Assembly: GCA_015832175.1 (NCBI GenBank) | Contig: WJXW01000004.1 | Coordinates: 3,410,001-3,474,000 of the forward strand | Direction: 5' to 3' | Origin: Paraphaeosphaeria minitans | Lineage: Eukaryota > Ascomycota > Dothideomycetes > Pleosporales > Didymosphaeriaceae | DNA: 64,000 nt | In this document: one piece after another, positions 21,431-33,002 of the stretch | How the letters are laid out: each line of letters opens with the position of its first letter | How positions within the stretch are numbered: position 1 is the stretch's first letter | Program-made: the position numbers and the translations under genes | The notes under the pieces: generated by a model | Databases searched by the model: none | Told to the model about the DNA's origin: nothing | The model's input: only the letters and a program-made list of their open reading frames with translations

Positions 21431-22617
21431 ATGTTTGGGAAGCAATGGGCGAGCTTGTGCCTGCTGGCAGGGAGCTTGACGGGCGCGCTGGGGCTGGGGC
21501 TGGAGGAGCATCCAGAGATCAAGTCCATCACTGTGAGCATGGGCCTGTCGAGATCCAACCAACGCCTGCTAACTTATACAGTTACGGACACATAGTCTGG
21601 AGACTGTAAGCGCGACTCGCATATCATGCACACGAAAGACTCATTGTTGATCTGGTACAGCCATACCTCGACTCCGACATGCAAAGCCGCTGGTGGGACT
21701 TTGGCGGCGACTGCATCATCCGCACAGACAAGTACATTCGCCTCGCTTCAGACAAGCACTCGCGCAGTGGCTGGATATTCTCGCGCGTGCCGCTGACCGC
21801 GACCAACTGGGAGGTACATGCTATTTCGCTCATTTTGCACAAGCACCAGCTCACGCGTATAGATCATGGTTGAGTTCAAGATATCTGGTCAGGGCAACCT
21901 TTACGGCGATGGTTTCGCAATGTGGCTCACCAAGCAGCGTGCCACCCAGGGAAACGTTTTTGGCGCCGCCGACAAGTTCGAGGGCCTCGGTGTCTTCTTC
22001 GACACGTACAAGAACAACCGGCCCGGCACTGTGTTTCCCTACATCATGGCTATGACTGGTGATGGGAGCACGCCGTATGACAAGGACAACGATGGCAAGG
22101 CGAACGAGCTCGCCGGATGCTCGGTATGAACACCCTTCCATTCTACTTGATTCCGGGATTAGACAAGAGAAGAAACATGTGCTAACCATGTCTACAGGCC
22201 AGAGGTATCCGTAACGCCGGAATCCCCACGAAGGCCCGCTTCACATACTTTGCCGACAAGTCCCTGAAGCTCGACCTGCAGTACAAGCAAGAAGATGAAT
22301 GGACCGAGTGCTTTGAGATCGAGAACTACAAGGTGCCCCCTGTGGCCTACCTTGGCTTCTCTGCTGAGACCGGCGAGCTGTCCGACAACCACGACATCAC
22401 CAGCGTGCGCACGCAGAACCTGTACGTAAAGGGCGGCTCGCAACCTTTGCAAAACACTGGCGAAAGGACGGTTAGCAGCACGGCGAGGCCGAAGGAGAGC
22501 AGCGGCAGCGGCAGCTGGAGCTGGTTCCTGTTCAAGTTCGTGCTGTTCGGCCTGGCCTTAACCGGAGCATACGTTGGCTTCACCGTCTACCGCGCCCGAC
22601 AGAGGGATAGGTTTTAG
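21431..22617 (+). CDS. L-type lectin cargo receptor (VIP36/Emp47-like)
   Basis: Five exons, 21431-21532, 21582-21605, 21661-21813, 21863-22123 and 22198-22617, encode 319 aa; all four introns are GT-AG and in phase 0. The second exon is only 24 nt. After a signal peptide (about residues 1-22) comes the leguminous-lectin domain: SRWWDFGGDCII, NLYGDGFAMWLTK, GLGVFFDTYKNN and FTYFADKSLKL, including the GDG and DTYKN elements of the calcium/mannose site. A stalk follows, then one membrane helix (FLFKFVLFGLALTGAYVGF) and a short basic tail ending RDRF. Proteins of this type cycle between ER and Golgi and carry high-mannose glycoproteins. Confidence 0.92.
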
Positions 22618-24182
22618 ACGCGCCCCCGATGAGATATTGTAGCTCATAGAGGGCAGAGAATCGAAGTTGATGACTCGACGTTGCATACGCAAAAGAATTG
22701 GATGGATTAGAGGTTGGATGAGCATTGGATCGGGTGTTGGTGGATTGATCATGTACAGGGTTGGATGATGTTGTTCGTCCGAGTTGGTCGGACGACATTG
22801 ATAGCGTTTTTCTTACCCCTAGCGTCACAGTTCATGTAATTGTCCTACGAACGCAGACGTCACAGCCTCACATATTCACTTTGTGGTACCAGGAGTGACT
22901 ACGTGAGTAGCGTGGAGAAACGTGAAAGGCAGTAGACGTATCAAACTAATCATTCCAATCAAATTCATTGAGTACCGACACAATCCACGAACAGAATTCG
23001 TCCTAACAATCGAACACAAAAGCTGCACTCTATCTACTGGTCCTCAGATTAGCTCTCCTGCTGTTCTCAACCGCAACCACAGCTCCGCCTCCGCACTCTC
23101 ATGCTTCGGCATCACCAGGCTACGCTCAACTTTGGCTTTAATGCCCCATCAGGGACATCATCACCGGACCCTTGACCCTTCGCAGCACTTGTCTGCTTCC
23201 AGGCCGAAAGTTTTCCACCCACCACCTCGACCCACAGCGGCGCGCACAACAACAAACAACCAGTCACTCCCGCACACACCCGTAGGAGACGCTCGGATTG
23301 AAAACTACGTTTTTTGGTCGTCATCAGCGGCCCGCAAGGGCACTGCTTCGACCCTTTTACTTTTTCCTCAATGCGCGGCGGGGGTGGTTGCGAGCCGGGG
23401 GTTCATACTGGTGGGGACCATGCGAGCGAGTGGCGTGCTTGACCTGCGAGACAAGGCACTCCCTCTGATATCTGTTCTCTGAGGCACCTGGGAGGGCGCC
23501 TCCATCCATGGGCGACCGCGCGGGTGATTAGGCCGCTTGAGCTTCCTGGCTGGCGGAGGGATTTTCGGTCATTGGGATTCTGTGGGGGGTCAACGAGAGT
23601 TGGCAAGGTGCGCTGTAGAGAGCGGCGGACTTACTCGCTGCTTGGGGTGGGTGTGGGGAGAAGGTCGGAGACGTGCAGCGACGCGATGATTTAGGCGCGG
23701 CGCGACGTCACGGGACACGTTAGGGGGGATTGAGACAAGGGCATTGGACGAAGGCTTGGCACTGGAAGAACGTCACCAGTGTTCGAAGGCGAGAATACTG
23801 CTAAATGCAGTTCAAACATGTCCGTCGTTGCCGCAAAAACCTCAATATGTCACACCTTGCGACTGCTGTTGGCTACTCTCCTAATAGGTATGAGACGGGA
23901 GACATACCCGCGTACACATGGTAGACCCAATTGGGACGAGTAGAGTACGGGCGAAAGTCTGCAGGAAATAGATCGCGTGGCACCTACACAAGTCTTGAAT
24001 GAATGTTTCAGGTAGGCTGAGTGGACATTGAGATGAACTGTTGGATGTGTGAGAATGGAAGATGGATGCCCAGGTGCGAAAGAATGGGAAGAGAAGAAGT
24101 GACGAGGTGAGAGAACTCTGGTAGAAATAGCCCAAAGGGTGCAACAAGAAGCAATTCCCAGACGCCGAATTTAAAAAACCAT
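22618..24182. other. gene-free stretch
   Basis: Only short frames without domains. No repeat or RNA gene recognised. Composition is GC-balanced to about 23.8 kb, then becomes A-rich. Confidence 0.45.
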
Positions 24183-24820
24183 ATGGAGGCCCCACCGCAC
24201 AGCAAGACACCAAAGTGGCCTAAAGGTTCTAAAACAAAAGCAAATGCAAAGGCTGTCCTATCAGGAACCAGAATGGCAAAGCAACAAAGAGAATGGGCAA
24301 AAAAACTATTTGAGATGCTGTGGAAGGTCTTTTTCTAGAGGTTTTGCACACAGCACTGTTCCTAAGAGTAAATAAGCTGAGCGGCAACGAAGACTGTGAC
24401 GCCCCGCCATGGTACATGAAGACTGAAACTGAGTCGCACATGGTCGAATTTCTCACCAAAGAATGGTGACTACGAGAGGATTCTTCAGAAACTTAGCGAC
24501 GCCAGGTTAATCTTAGGCCAAGTGACGAAAAATGACAAGTTCGATGTTACAAAACTGCCTCTAGCGACCACGAAATTTTAGGGAATCCAGACAAGGTTAT
24601 GTTTCTCAAAGATGGTAAACGAGGATTTCACAAACATATCCTAACGAATGACGATTTCTTCAATCAAGTCAAAGATATGACGAAGCGTTTTCCAGTCGGA
24701 AAAACAACTTTATCGACCCACCACCTACAATTCCCGGAGTAATACAAGAAATACTACGAGGAGCTCAGACACGGCGACCAATTCTTGTTTACTGGACCGT
24801 CACTAGCACTATTTTGGTGA
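24183..24820 (+). pseudogene. decayed gene of unknown family
   Basis: From the ATG at 24183 a Lys-rich frame runs to a TAG just after WKVFF. A one-base slip in a T5 run (24330-24334) continues it as LEVLHTALFLRVNKLSGNED and PPWYMKTETESHMVEFLTKEW. A second slip near 24465 leads to GDYERILQKLSDARLILGQV, and a third near 24565 to HEILGNPDKVMFLKDGKRGF and later segments. A TAA at 24740-24742 is one C-to-T change from CAA. A GTGAGT donor-like site follows (24817) and a pyrimidine-rich acceptor lies near 24912, so another exon may have existed. About 200 residues of coherent sequence across three indels show a dead gene. Family not recognised. Confidence 0.5.
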
Positions 24821-24912
24821 GTGAATCAATCGGTTTACCATCCGTGGCTTTGTCAAGGCGGCATCCGAAGTCCTGTCTGTTCTATATTTCGACTGTATTT
24901 TTCTTTTTTCAG

Positions 24913-26996
24913 ATTATTCTAAGAACATATCTCTACGCTGTTAAGCTTAGATATTGGGAATATGTGCGGTAACAGTGGATATGAATAAAGTAGACTTGAA
25001 GCGGAATGTTGACGTTTGTGACGATTTAAGAAAAGACATTTCAGGCCTAGAACTCATTTTGCACAACATTAACATCTTTGGCTTCACTTAGAGACCGGTA
25101 CATTGGAAGCAGCGATGGATGAAACATACTGTATTCTACTACAAGGGCATTTGTGCGTAGTGCAGGAAAGATGGAAAGATATTGTCGATACCCGGAAAAT
25201 CACTTACAGCACTATACTTGTAGGTGACCCTTGCATCTGCTACCACATAGAGGCATCCAAAATACTCACCAAGATAGTAGTAAGCATAAATTTACCTACA
25301 TATAATTCTCAAAGCATAGACTTAATTGAGTTAGCAACAGAGAGAAATCCCAGTGCGTTGACAATTTACGAATCATCTGCCCCATCTCGAGAACGCGACT
25401 GACTCGGGTAGAGAAGGCGAGGTAATCATGAGTTTGACGAGGCATAGTTGCACAGCATCAATATTTGATTTAAATCTTTGCGGCATAGCAATTTCGCCCC
25501 ACAGAGATCTTGGACCGGCAGCCAGAACTGCGAATTGCGGGGATAGATTGCAACAACCATGGTTTGCGTTCGGCATTCGGCCAACGGCAACCTCAACTCT
25601 ACAACAACTGTTGCATGCTCAACATTCGAAGTCGCCCACCGACCTTTCTGCGCCCCTACGTCGTACGTTGAAGCTTTACTTGGCTAGCGCATCGAGTCGC
25701 TGAAGTTCTACCTAATGGTCGTCTAACGTTGCGATCGAAAGGTTGGACCCGCGTACCCAAATCAGCACCAGTACCTACGTAAGAACGACCCGAAAAGGTA
25801 TTTGGCTCAGAGAGCGCACATTTATGTTGTTTCCGGCATTATCCTCATCTTTCTGCATCGCAGCACACCTTTGCGAGCACTGCAAGCTGATGCTCAGATG
25901 AATTTTTACTTTTCATCTTCGGTGCGGCTACCTTGACATCTCCCATCGGCTGACAGGAATAAACGAGGGCGCCTGCCGGCAAAAAGATGCGATATTGCGA
26001 TCCGACCAATTGAATACACTCCAACGTAGTTTCCCACGAGGCTCGAAACGTGGTGTCACCGCTCTCGCACGACACTGGAAAGTGCACCTTTTCGAAATAC
26101 TCTCGTATTGTTGTCGAACACCATGTTGTCCGATTCAGCTACGCTGCTGATGTTCTCGGGAAGAGCTGAAGTCTCTTTTCCTGCAGCTTGACTCACCAAC
26201 ACGTGAGTCCGATCACGACTCCATGGCAAGGAATTGACTGCCATTCCGACCCGTTCGTATAAACATATCTATGGTGCTGTATCGGCATCATCCTTCCTAC
26301 ACAAGGGTCAATGCCACCACGTTCGCAAAGCTCGTGCTATGCCCCCGTAGCCCTTCGCTGTCATCTCGATATTAAGCCTCATCTTAAATCGAGGAAAGAT
26401 TTTTAAGTTAGTCACAGCCGAGGACGTTGGCCTTGGCACTGTGAACCATACCTACCGCATGCTGATCCAAACAGTGACCCATTCGAGCCCAATACGTCGC
26501 TCTCTCGAACCCATGAGCTTTTCACCGGCTGAAATTTGCAGTCTACGGTGCCAGTGACGATCCTGTGGTCTAGATGTATCGTTTCAATGTTCAAGCTGAC
26601 ATCCCAAATAATAATTGGCAAACCCGCGTGGGAACGATATTGTTCAGTTCCGCGTGCCGTAACCCCTTATTTCCCCCAACGGCTTCCCCGCAGCTACCAG
26701 ATTTCCCTAGATTGTCTCGCATCTGCCGAATCTTGGTGCCATCTCATTGTTAGCGTACACCCCAGAGATGTGCCATTACATGCATGTTTACCCCCTGCAC
26801 CCAGCATCAACGCATCCATCTATCCGCTCTCCATCGGTGCACATGCTGTCATCACTCAATCGGCTGAGCGTTCCGACAGCCTTGCACCAAAGTATGGGCG
26901 CTTACTCATGGCTTGCATTGTATAAGGCGGAGCGCGCTTCTCCAACACGACGTTGTGTGTTCATCGAAGTGGCTTGGAAACCTCGTTTTCTCCAAG
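24913..26996. other. gene-free stretch with possible coding relics
   Basis: About 24.9-25.4 kb is AT-rich. On the minus strand at 25845-26136 a frame of about 95 codons (containing GDTTFRASWETTLECIQLVG) reads as plausible protein but has no domain or partner exon. The region just before 26997 is the tyrosinase promoter. Confidence 0.35.
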
Positions 26997-28480
26997 ATGA
27001 CTGGCAGCTCGACACTGCGGTGGCTGTATGCCCTCTTGGTTACGCTGAGCTTGCTGAGTGCGCTTTGTGCGGCAGATGCGGTGAGCGATTTGCAAGCCAA
27101 GGGAAGGGCTGCTGTGGATGCGGAAGTTGCGAAGTCGACGACTTGTACGAAGAATATGTTGCAGGTCAGGAAAGAATGGTATACGGGCCTTCTCGGAAAT
27201 TAGCTTCGAAGTCACTAACTTAGACTTGAAGGGGAGACATCACTGCCGCAGAGAAGAAGGCATACATCGCCGCAGTTTTGTGTAAGGCTGCCTCCAAGGG
27301 GAAAAGAACGCTTTTTAGCTGAACTTGGACAGGCATCGCTAAGGCACCCTCTAAATTGTCCGCCACATCGTACCCGGGAGCGAAATCTCGTTACGATGAC
27401 TTCGTCGCTATCCACATGAAGAACACGATGTCTATACACGGCACCGCACGTCCCTAACTCATTCAGTGACAATCCAGTATCTGACTCCACCTAGGGAAAC
27501 TTTCTTTCGTGGCATCGATACTTTACATTCGCATACGAGCAAGCTCTACGAACAGAGTGCGGGTATAACAGCACTCAGCCTGTATGTTCAATAATTAGCC
27601 CTCATTCGAGCTCGCACTGACAAAAGTCTCCAGTACTGGGACTGGGGAAGATGGGCATCCAGCCCCGAAACGTCGCCAATCTTCGACGGCAGCGAGACCA
27701 GCATAAGCGGCCAAGGAGAGAAAGTAACCCACAACAGCAACGGCATGAAGCCCGCCGGCAACGGTGGCGGATGCATTGCCAGCGGGCCTTTCAAAGACAT
27801 GAAGGTCAATTTAGGGTATGTTTACTCACCTTGACTCACTCTACTTCCAGACGTATGTGCTGACTATATACCTACAGCCCCATGGCCACCCTTGGCGACA
27901 CATTACCGCCCAAAAACCCCCGCAGTGACGGCTACGGCTACAACCCGCGCTGCATCAAGCGTGACATCTCGGGGTATCTCACACAGCGCGACGCGACGAC
28001 CGCGAAGATCGCAGCCTTGATCAGCGGCCAGAGCACCATTGGAAACTTCCAAAACCAGATGCAGTCCGGCACCGGCGTGCATCCCGCTGGTCACTTCACC
28101 ATCTCTGGAGACCCAGGTTCCGGTAAGCCCCTCCTTAGGACGGAACTTCACTTTACCTTCACCTACTCTCCCTATCTTCCCATGACTCCTCCATCAACTC
28201 ATTCGACTAACTTGCCGTAGACTTCTACGTCTCCCCCGGTGACCCCGCATTTTGGCTGCACCACAGCATGATCGACCGCGTGTGGTACATCTGGCAGACG
28301 CAAGACTTCTCGAAACGGCAGCAAGTCATTTCCGGCGGGACGAGCATGATGGGCGGCGGGAAAGCGGCGACACTGAACGATGGCGTGGATCTCGAGGTGC
28401 TCAATGTCGATGGGAAGAAGTACGCCATCAAGGATCTTGTGAGCACGGTTACGGGGCCGTTCTGCTATGTCTATGGGTAG
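26997..28480 (+). CDS. secreted tyrosinase (type-3 copper)
   Basis: Seven exons, 26997-27178, 27232-27281, 27333-27445, 27495-27581, 27634-27815, 27878-28122 and 28221-28480, encode 372 aa. The signal peptide is residues 1 to about 28. CuA ligands: His105 (AIHM), His113 (SIHGTG) and His122 (LSWHRYF). CuB ligands: His273 and His277 (HPAGHF) and His300 in WLHHSMIDRVW. Both copper sites are therefore complete. The protein ends soon after CuB, so it lacks the long C-terminal shield of intracellular tyrosinases. It would oxidise phenols to quinones outside the cell (melanin-type or lignin-phenol chemistry). The intron after exon 3 has a GC donor (GCACGT...CTAG, 49 nt); all others are GT-AG. Confidence 0.92.
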
Positions 28481-29618
28481 TTAGAGTTGTGAAGATAGGC
28501 ATGGGTGGTAAATCCCGTCAAATATGGGTGGGTGGCCTTGTTGGATGGCGGCTTAGTGTCTACTTTGCAATGCATTAGTTCGCGGTTAGAGTCTTCCAGT
28601 AGTGCTGCAGATGCGATGTATGTTCGCGAGACATTGTCATTCTTTTTAATAAGCAGCACAGGAAGATTAGTGCTGCTATGCTCGTAACCAACTTCCCTAC
28701 TAGAGCGGCAAGGACTTCACTAAGAGCTCGAGAGAGCCAGGATATTCAATGTTACGTCCAACGGCATTATGCAGTCAAACACCTAGGTATAAAACCTCTC
28801 GCGTCCCCTGGTCCAGTCTCTAGGAATTGGAAAATCAACTGTGAACGAAAGTTCGTCAGATCGTGAGTTCCCGCCTTGACGTAGAGGGCGAAGGGTCCCG
28901 AAATAAAAGAGGCCGCTTTGTACTGGATACACTTCTGGCCACAAAAGATTTTAACAATACACTTCCGATTGTTAGTATCCTGGTGCAAGACATTCCTACC
29001 TGGACATGCATCTGCAAAATCGAAGACTGTTAACATCACGACACGCCAATGAGAGATCAATTCGTAAGAGCTGGAAGATGTAACATATGGCCATGAGAAA
29101 CAAATTAGCTCTCTGCAATATTGCACGCCACGTATGTAAACCCGATGCAGTACTAATATGGTGATTGCGGTCCCGTTCCCTAACATCTACCGTGCATGGG
29201 ATCCAGTGTGATTTTCTGTCCATTGTGTGGGTAATCGTGCCTCTGAAAAACCATAAGGCGGTATTGAGGCTTTTCGGTTATTCAGTAGAAGTAAAAGATT
29301 AGTCTTTGGGAAATTAATGTTATATATTTCCAAACTGAATTGAAGAAACCCTGGTGATACCAGATTCTCTCGTTTACGGCAATTCGAGTTACTACATACG
29401 TCGATCTCATCTTCGTGCAGTACGGAATAGCACACGAGGCCTCTTGTACTACCCCTCAGCATTGCCCATCAGCAGGTGCACTAATTCAACATGACGAGCA
29501 GCATAACGACTTGGGACATCGACAGCGCATGATAGCGATACAAAATCATTCATTAAAGTGCAGCGGGATATCAAGCCTTCCTAATCATCACCTAAAGAAC
29601 CAACCTCCCCCCATTTCT
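28481..29618. other. gene-free stretch
   Basis: Intergenic space after the tyrosinase. Several minus-strand frames (up to 139 aa at 28767-29186) lack domains or splice partners. Nothing else seen. Confidence 0.45.
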
Positions 29619-30211
29619 TTAGTTCGCCTCATACTTCCCCTTCAACTCGCCCTCCGACGACTCGAACCCAGCCTCCACCCTCTTCGCATGCCCCTTCTCC
29701 ACCAACCCTTCGTTCTTTATCACATGTCCGATTATCTCTATCATCTTGCCCAGCGTAGAGTCGTGCGACTCCGAAAAACTCCCCGTCTTGTTCCCATACC
29801 CGGCACCGCCCGTACTCCCACTACCATGCCGCGTGCCCCCACTGTACGGCGACGTGTCCTGGTGGCTGCCGAAGCGGAAGTGGGAGTTCTCTGTGTCGAT
29901 GGGGGCGTTGGGGGCGGATTTATTGCCTGTCACAAACGTAAGCACGTCTCTATCCCCTTTCTACTCCTTTTGACAAATCTGACATATCTAGTGTGTTGTG
30001 AATGGGAAGAGGGTTAGGTAGACTGGGATATAGAGGGGTGGAGAGGGGAGGAAGCACCGAAGCCCGCGCCGCCTGTGGTCCCGCTGCCGTATGCCTCGTG
30101 CGGGTTGGAGTAGGGGCGAGAGTCGTCGCGGCCGAAGCGGGTTTCTGAGTGCTGGGGTTCGAGGTCGGAGGGAGAGAGGTCGGGGGCATTGACGTTGCCG
30201 TAGCCTGCCAT
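29619..30211 (-). CDS. small Gly-rich protein with an internal duplication
   Basis: Two exons, 30211-30058 and 29926-29619, with a 131-nt intron, encode 153 aa. Splicing places two similar blocks in tandem: the first runs from TRFGRDDSRPYSN to GSGTTGGAGFGNKSAPN, the second from FRFGSHQDTSPYSG to GSGSTGGAGYGNKTGSF. The tail (about residues 105-153) is a helical charged region (TLGKMIEIIGHVIKNEGLVEKG) with no signal peptide or membrane span. The matching repeats across the junction support the splice model. The polar Gly/Ser/Asn/His-rich repeat with a helical tail recalls stress-related disordered proteins, but I cannot name a family. Confidence 0.7.
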
Positions 30212-31052
30212 GGTGCTTGTGGTTGTGCAAGTGTGGTTATGTGTAAACAGGTAAGTATGTATTTGATAGGAGCAGATATAACCCTAGGCTACGGATAGCA
30301 AGTACTATTAGATGATGTATGTATACTCAGCGAGACTAGAATCAAAGCGAAAGCGTCCCACTATATGTATCTAGTGACTGGTATCTGGGGAAGAGCCACA
30401 TGGCGTCACAGCTGGGGGCGTGCATTGCGAGCGCCGATCCATTCACTCCAGACTGTGATGCTAAGCAAAGGCCAAGCATGAGAAGCGTATGTATCTGTGA
30501 ATCGGGCAAGGGACCGCAGGACGGTATTGGTGAGCGAAGCTTGCCTGGCGGTGCTTATCGCATGTGAGGTAGGCTTAGAAGATAGAGTGGATATTGCTGA
30601 CCGGAATTCCGAATTTCATTCAGATCGGATGGAGGTCAGGGCTTGGTCTTAATCAAGTAAACCTTTCTGTGTATTCCTTTGTCTCATGCGACTTAAGGTC
30701 GTCTACTGGTACTGAAGTGTATTCAATACGAGTGAAGGTTCGGTTCCCGAAAGGGCAGCGCGCCGACGATCGCTGATAAGGTAAGGGTCCCTGTGACGCA
30801 ACCAGGCCGCGAACCCATGCATATCTGGGGTATCCCACGCGGTATGCTTCCCGTGGGCATGTACAGTCCTCCCAAACGCCAATAACAATTGCGCCTTGCA
30901 TGCAAGCACAAGAAAGAATTCAGCCGTTGACCTCAGCGGGTATAATCAACTGCGATGACTCGTCAACAACGACCACCACGATAGCCGTGCATTCGCTGAC
31001 CATAGCTTTGTGCAATAAAGGTTTGCCGAATCAAAGAGGAAATCAATCCTAC
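30212..31052. other. gene-free stretch
   Basis: Promoter of the Gly-rich protein gene and the 3' side of CWC15. The short overlapping frames near 30653-30911 are unsupported. Confidence 0.45.
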
Positions 31053-31772
31053 TCAGCGGACATATTTGGACATGAATTTCTTGTGGAAGTCGGAGCGGAG
31101 CATGTCGTTGATGAACTCCTTCTTCTTGTTCTTGTCCTCGGTGCCTCGCGCCTGATTTTTGAACACGACATCGTCGTCCCAGCGGCGCTTCATAGTGAAG
31201 TCGCCCTTGTTAAGCAGCGGGTTGCCCCGGGCCACGTCGATCTCGCGCAGTTCCTCCTCTTCTGCGGCGCGTGCTGCGTCCTCCTTGGCTTTCGCCTCTG
31301 CCCTCTCTTTCTTGATCTTCTCGAGCTCGCGCTGAAGTGCAGCCGTATCATCTTCGTCGTCATCGTCATCGTCGTCGCTGCTTTCGCTGCTGGCATCGCT
31401 GTCGTCTGCATCTACATCTCGGTATTTTTCCAGCATTTCTATCCGCCGGCGCTTCTGGTCTGCTTCGTCTCCGTCTTCTTCCTCGCCTGCCTCGATGGCC
31501 TCTATCGGTCGCTTAGATGCGGAGCTGGGGTCGGCCGCGCCATCGTCTTCGACGTAGGTGCCGTTGCCCTTCTTCTTCGCAAAGTGGCGCGCCTCGGCCT
31601 CCAAAAGCTCGGCGCGGAGGTCGCGCTTGGTCGCCTCTGCCTCGCCGCCCTGTCCCGGCTGTCTGTGCTTGAGGAAGGTATGGGCGGGCAGCAGGCGCTG
31701 GTGGTAGGCGGGTCCACGCGCTGCTTCTTTGCCGCGCGCGGGATCGAACGTCGGTCTGTGGGCGGTCGTCAT
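31053..31772 (-). CDS. CWC15: pre-mRNA splicing factor Cwc15
   Basis: 239 aa, no intron. Both conserved ends of the family are intact: the N-terminus MTTAHRPTFDPARGK with PAYHQRLLPAHT and KHRQPGQGGE, and the C-terminus NPLLNKGDFTMKRRWDDDVVFKNQA followed by FINDMLRSDFHKKFMSKYVR (the segments are separate motifs). The middle is the usual acidic Asp/Ser run and a Lys/Glu/Ala coiled-coil. Cwc15 is part of the Prp19-associated (NTC-related) complex in the activated spliceosome, in the nucleus. The gene is head to head with RRP45; 230 bp separate the start codons. Confidence 0.95.
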   Translation of the reverse strand: MTTAHRPTFDPARGKEAARGPAYHQRLLPAHTFLKHRQPGQGGEAEATKRDLRAELLEAEARHFAKKKGNGTYVEDDGAADPSSASKRPIEAIEAGEEEDGDEADQKRRRIEMLEKYRDVDADDSDASSESSDDDDDDDEDDTAALQRELEKIKKERAEAKAKEDAARAAEEEELREIDVARGNPLLNKGDFTMKRRWDDDVVFKNQARGTEDKNKKKEFINDMLRSDFHKKFMSKYVR

Positions 31773-32002
31773 GTTGCAAGTGTTTGTAGTGACGTGTTTA
31801 TAAGCGTGGTGATCGTGTTTCGGGAGTCTCTCGCGTCGTCGTGGGTAGATGTGTCTGAGTGAAGTTCCCAGGTTGCGCGGTATCGTGAAAAGGCCGCAAA
31901 CGCCAAGACGGTACCTAGGTATTCTCCGACCCCGCCCGTCTTTTCACCATGGCATAGCTTTCTTGCATCACCGCAACGCTGCCACTTTAATGAGAGGCAA
32001 AC
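31773..32002. promoter_or_regulatory. divergent promoter, CWC15 and RRP45
   Basis: A 230-bp intergenic region between two head-to-head RNA-processing genes. A GTACCTAGGTA palindrome-like element lies at 31911-31921. Shared control of a splicing factor and an exosome subunit is plausible but only inferred from the arrangement. Confidence 0.5.
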
Positions 32003-33002
32003 ATGCCTCAAGAAGCGCACATATCCGTCAATGAGCGCACATTTATCCAAGATGCTATCAAGGAGCAAGTTCGTCTCGACGGCCGCGCCTTCGATGCATT
32101 CCGCGCGCTGGAGCTAACTTTCGGCGACGAATACGGCGTTGCAGATGTACAGCTCGGCAAAACACGGTATGGCATGTTTAGTGGCACATTCTGCGGTGTA
32201 CTGATTGTAGCAGAGTGATTGCGCGAATCTCCGTACATGTGGTCACTCCTGCGCCTGAGCGCAAGTTCGACGGCGTCTTCCAGATCATAACTGAGTTCTC
32301 TCCCATGGCATCGCCAGCCTTCGAAGTCGGCCGGTCAGTCATTGCGCATGGCAGATATACCCGAACGTCGCTGATTGAGCCTTCAGGCCCACCAATGCAG
32401 AAGTAGTTCTCTCCCGAATCCTTGAGAAGGCTATCCGCCGGTCCAATGCGCTCGACACTGAATCGCTATGCATTATCGCAGGCCTCAAGTGCTTCGCCCT
32501 CCGTGCTGATGTTCACGTCATCGACCATGACGGCGGCCTCATCGACGCATCCTGTATCGCAGTCATGGCCGCACTGCAGCATTTCCGAAGACCAGACGTT
32601 GTGGTCGAGGGCGAGAAAGCAACTGTCCTAAGCATACGCGAGCGCGACCCGATACCCCTCTCCATACTCCACCAGCCGCTCTGCGTGACCTTTTCCTACT
32701 TCGAGGAAGGCGAGCTATTCCTGGTAGACGCGAACCTCGCTGAAGAGCAAGTCCGGAGCGGCGAAGTCATCATCACGATGAACCGACATGGCGAAGTGTG
32801 TCAGATTGCCAAGTATGGAGGGGCAACCGTGGAGCCTTATGCGCTGTTCAACCTCACAACTCTCGCACTTCAGAAGGTTAAAGAGATGAGCAAGTTCATA
32901 CAGACGCGACTGGACGACGATGCAAAAAAGAGGAACGCCAGTGGACTACTGTCCGAGCTTAGTGCTGAGAACGACAGGCCGTTTGACAAGCCCGTAGGAT
33001 GA
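32003..33002 (+). CDS. RRP45: exosome core subunit Rrp45
   Basis: Three exons, 32003-32166, 32214-32333 and 32387-33002, with introns of 47 and 53 nt, encode 299 aa. The protein is an RNase PH-fold subunit: RLDGRAFDAFR near the N-terminus, FGDEYGVADVQLGKTRV across the first junction, and CIIAGLKCFALRADVHVIDHDG with LIDASCIAVMAALQHFR in the core, all typical of Rrp45 (PM/Scl-75). The RNase PH catalytic residues are not expected in this subunit. It forms part of the inactive hexameric ring of the nuclear and cytoplasmic exosome that threads RNA to Rrp44. The C-terminal tail is short compared with the animal protein. Confidence 0.93.
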
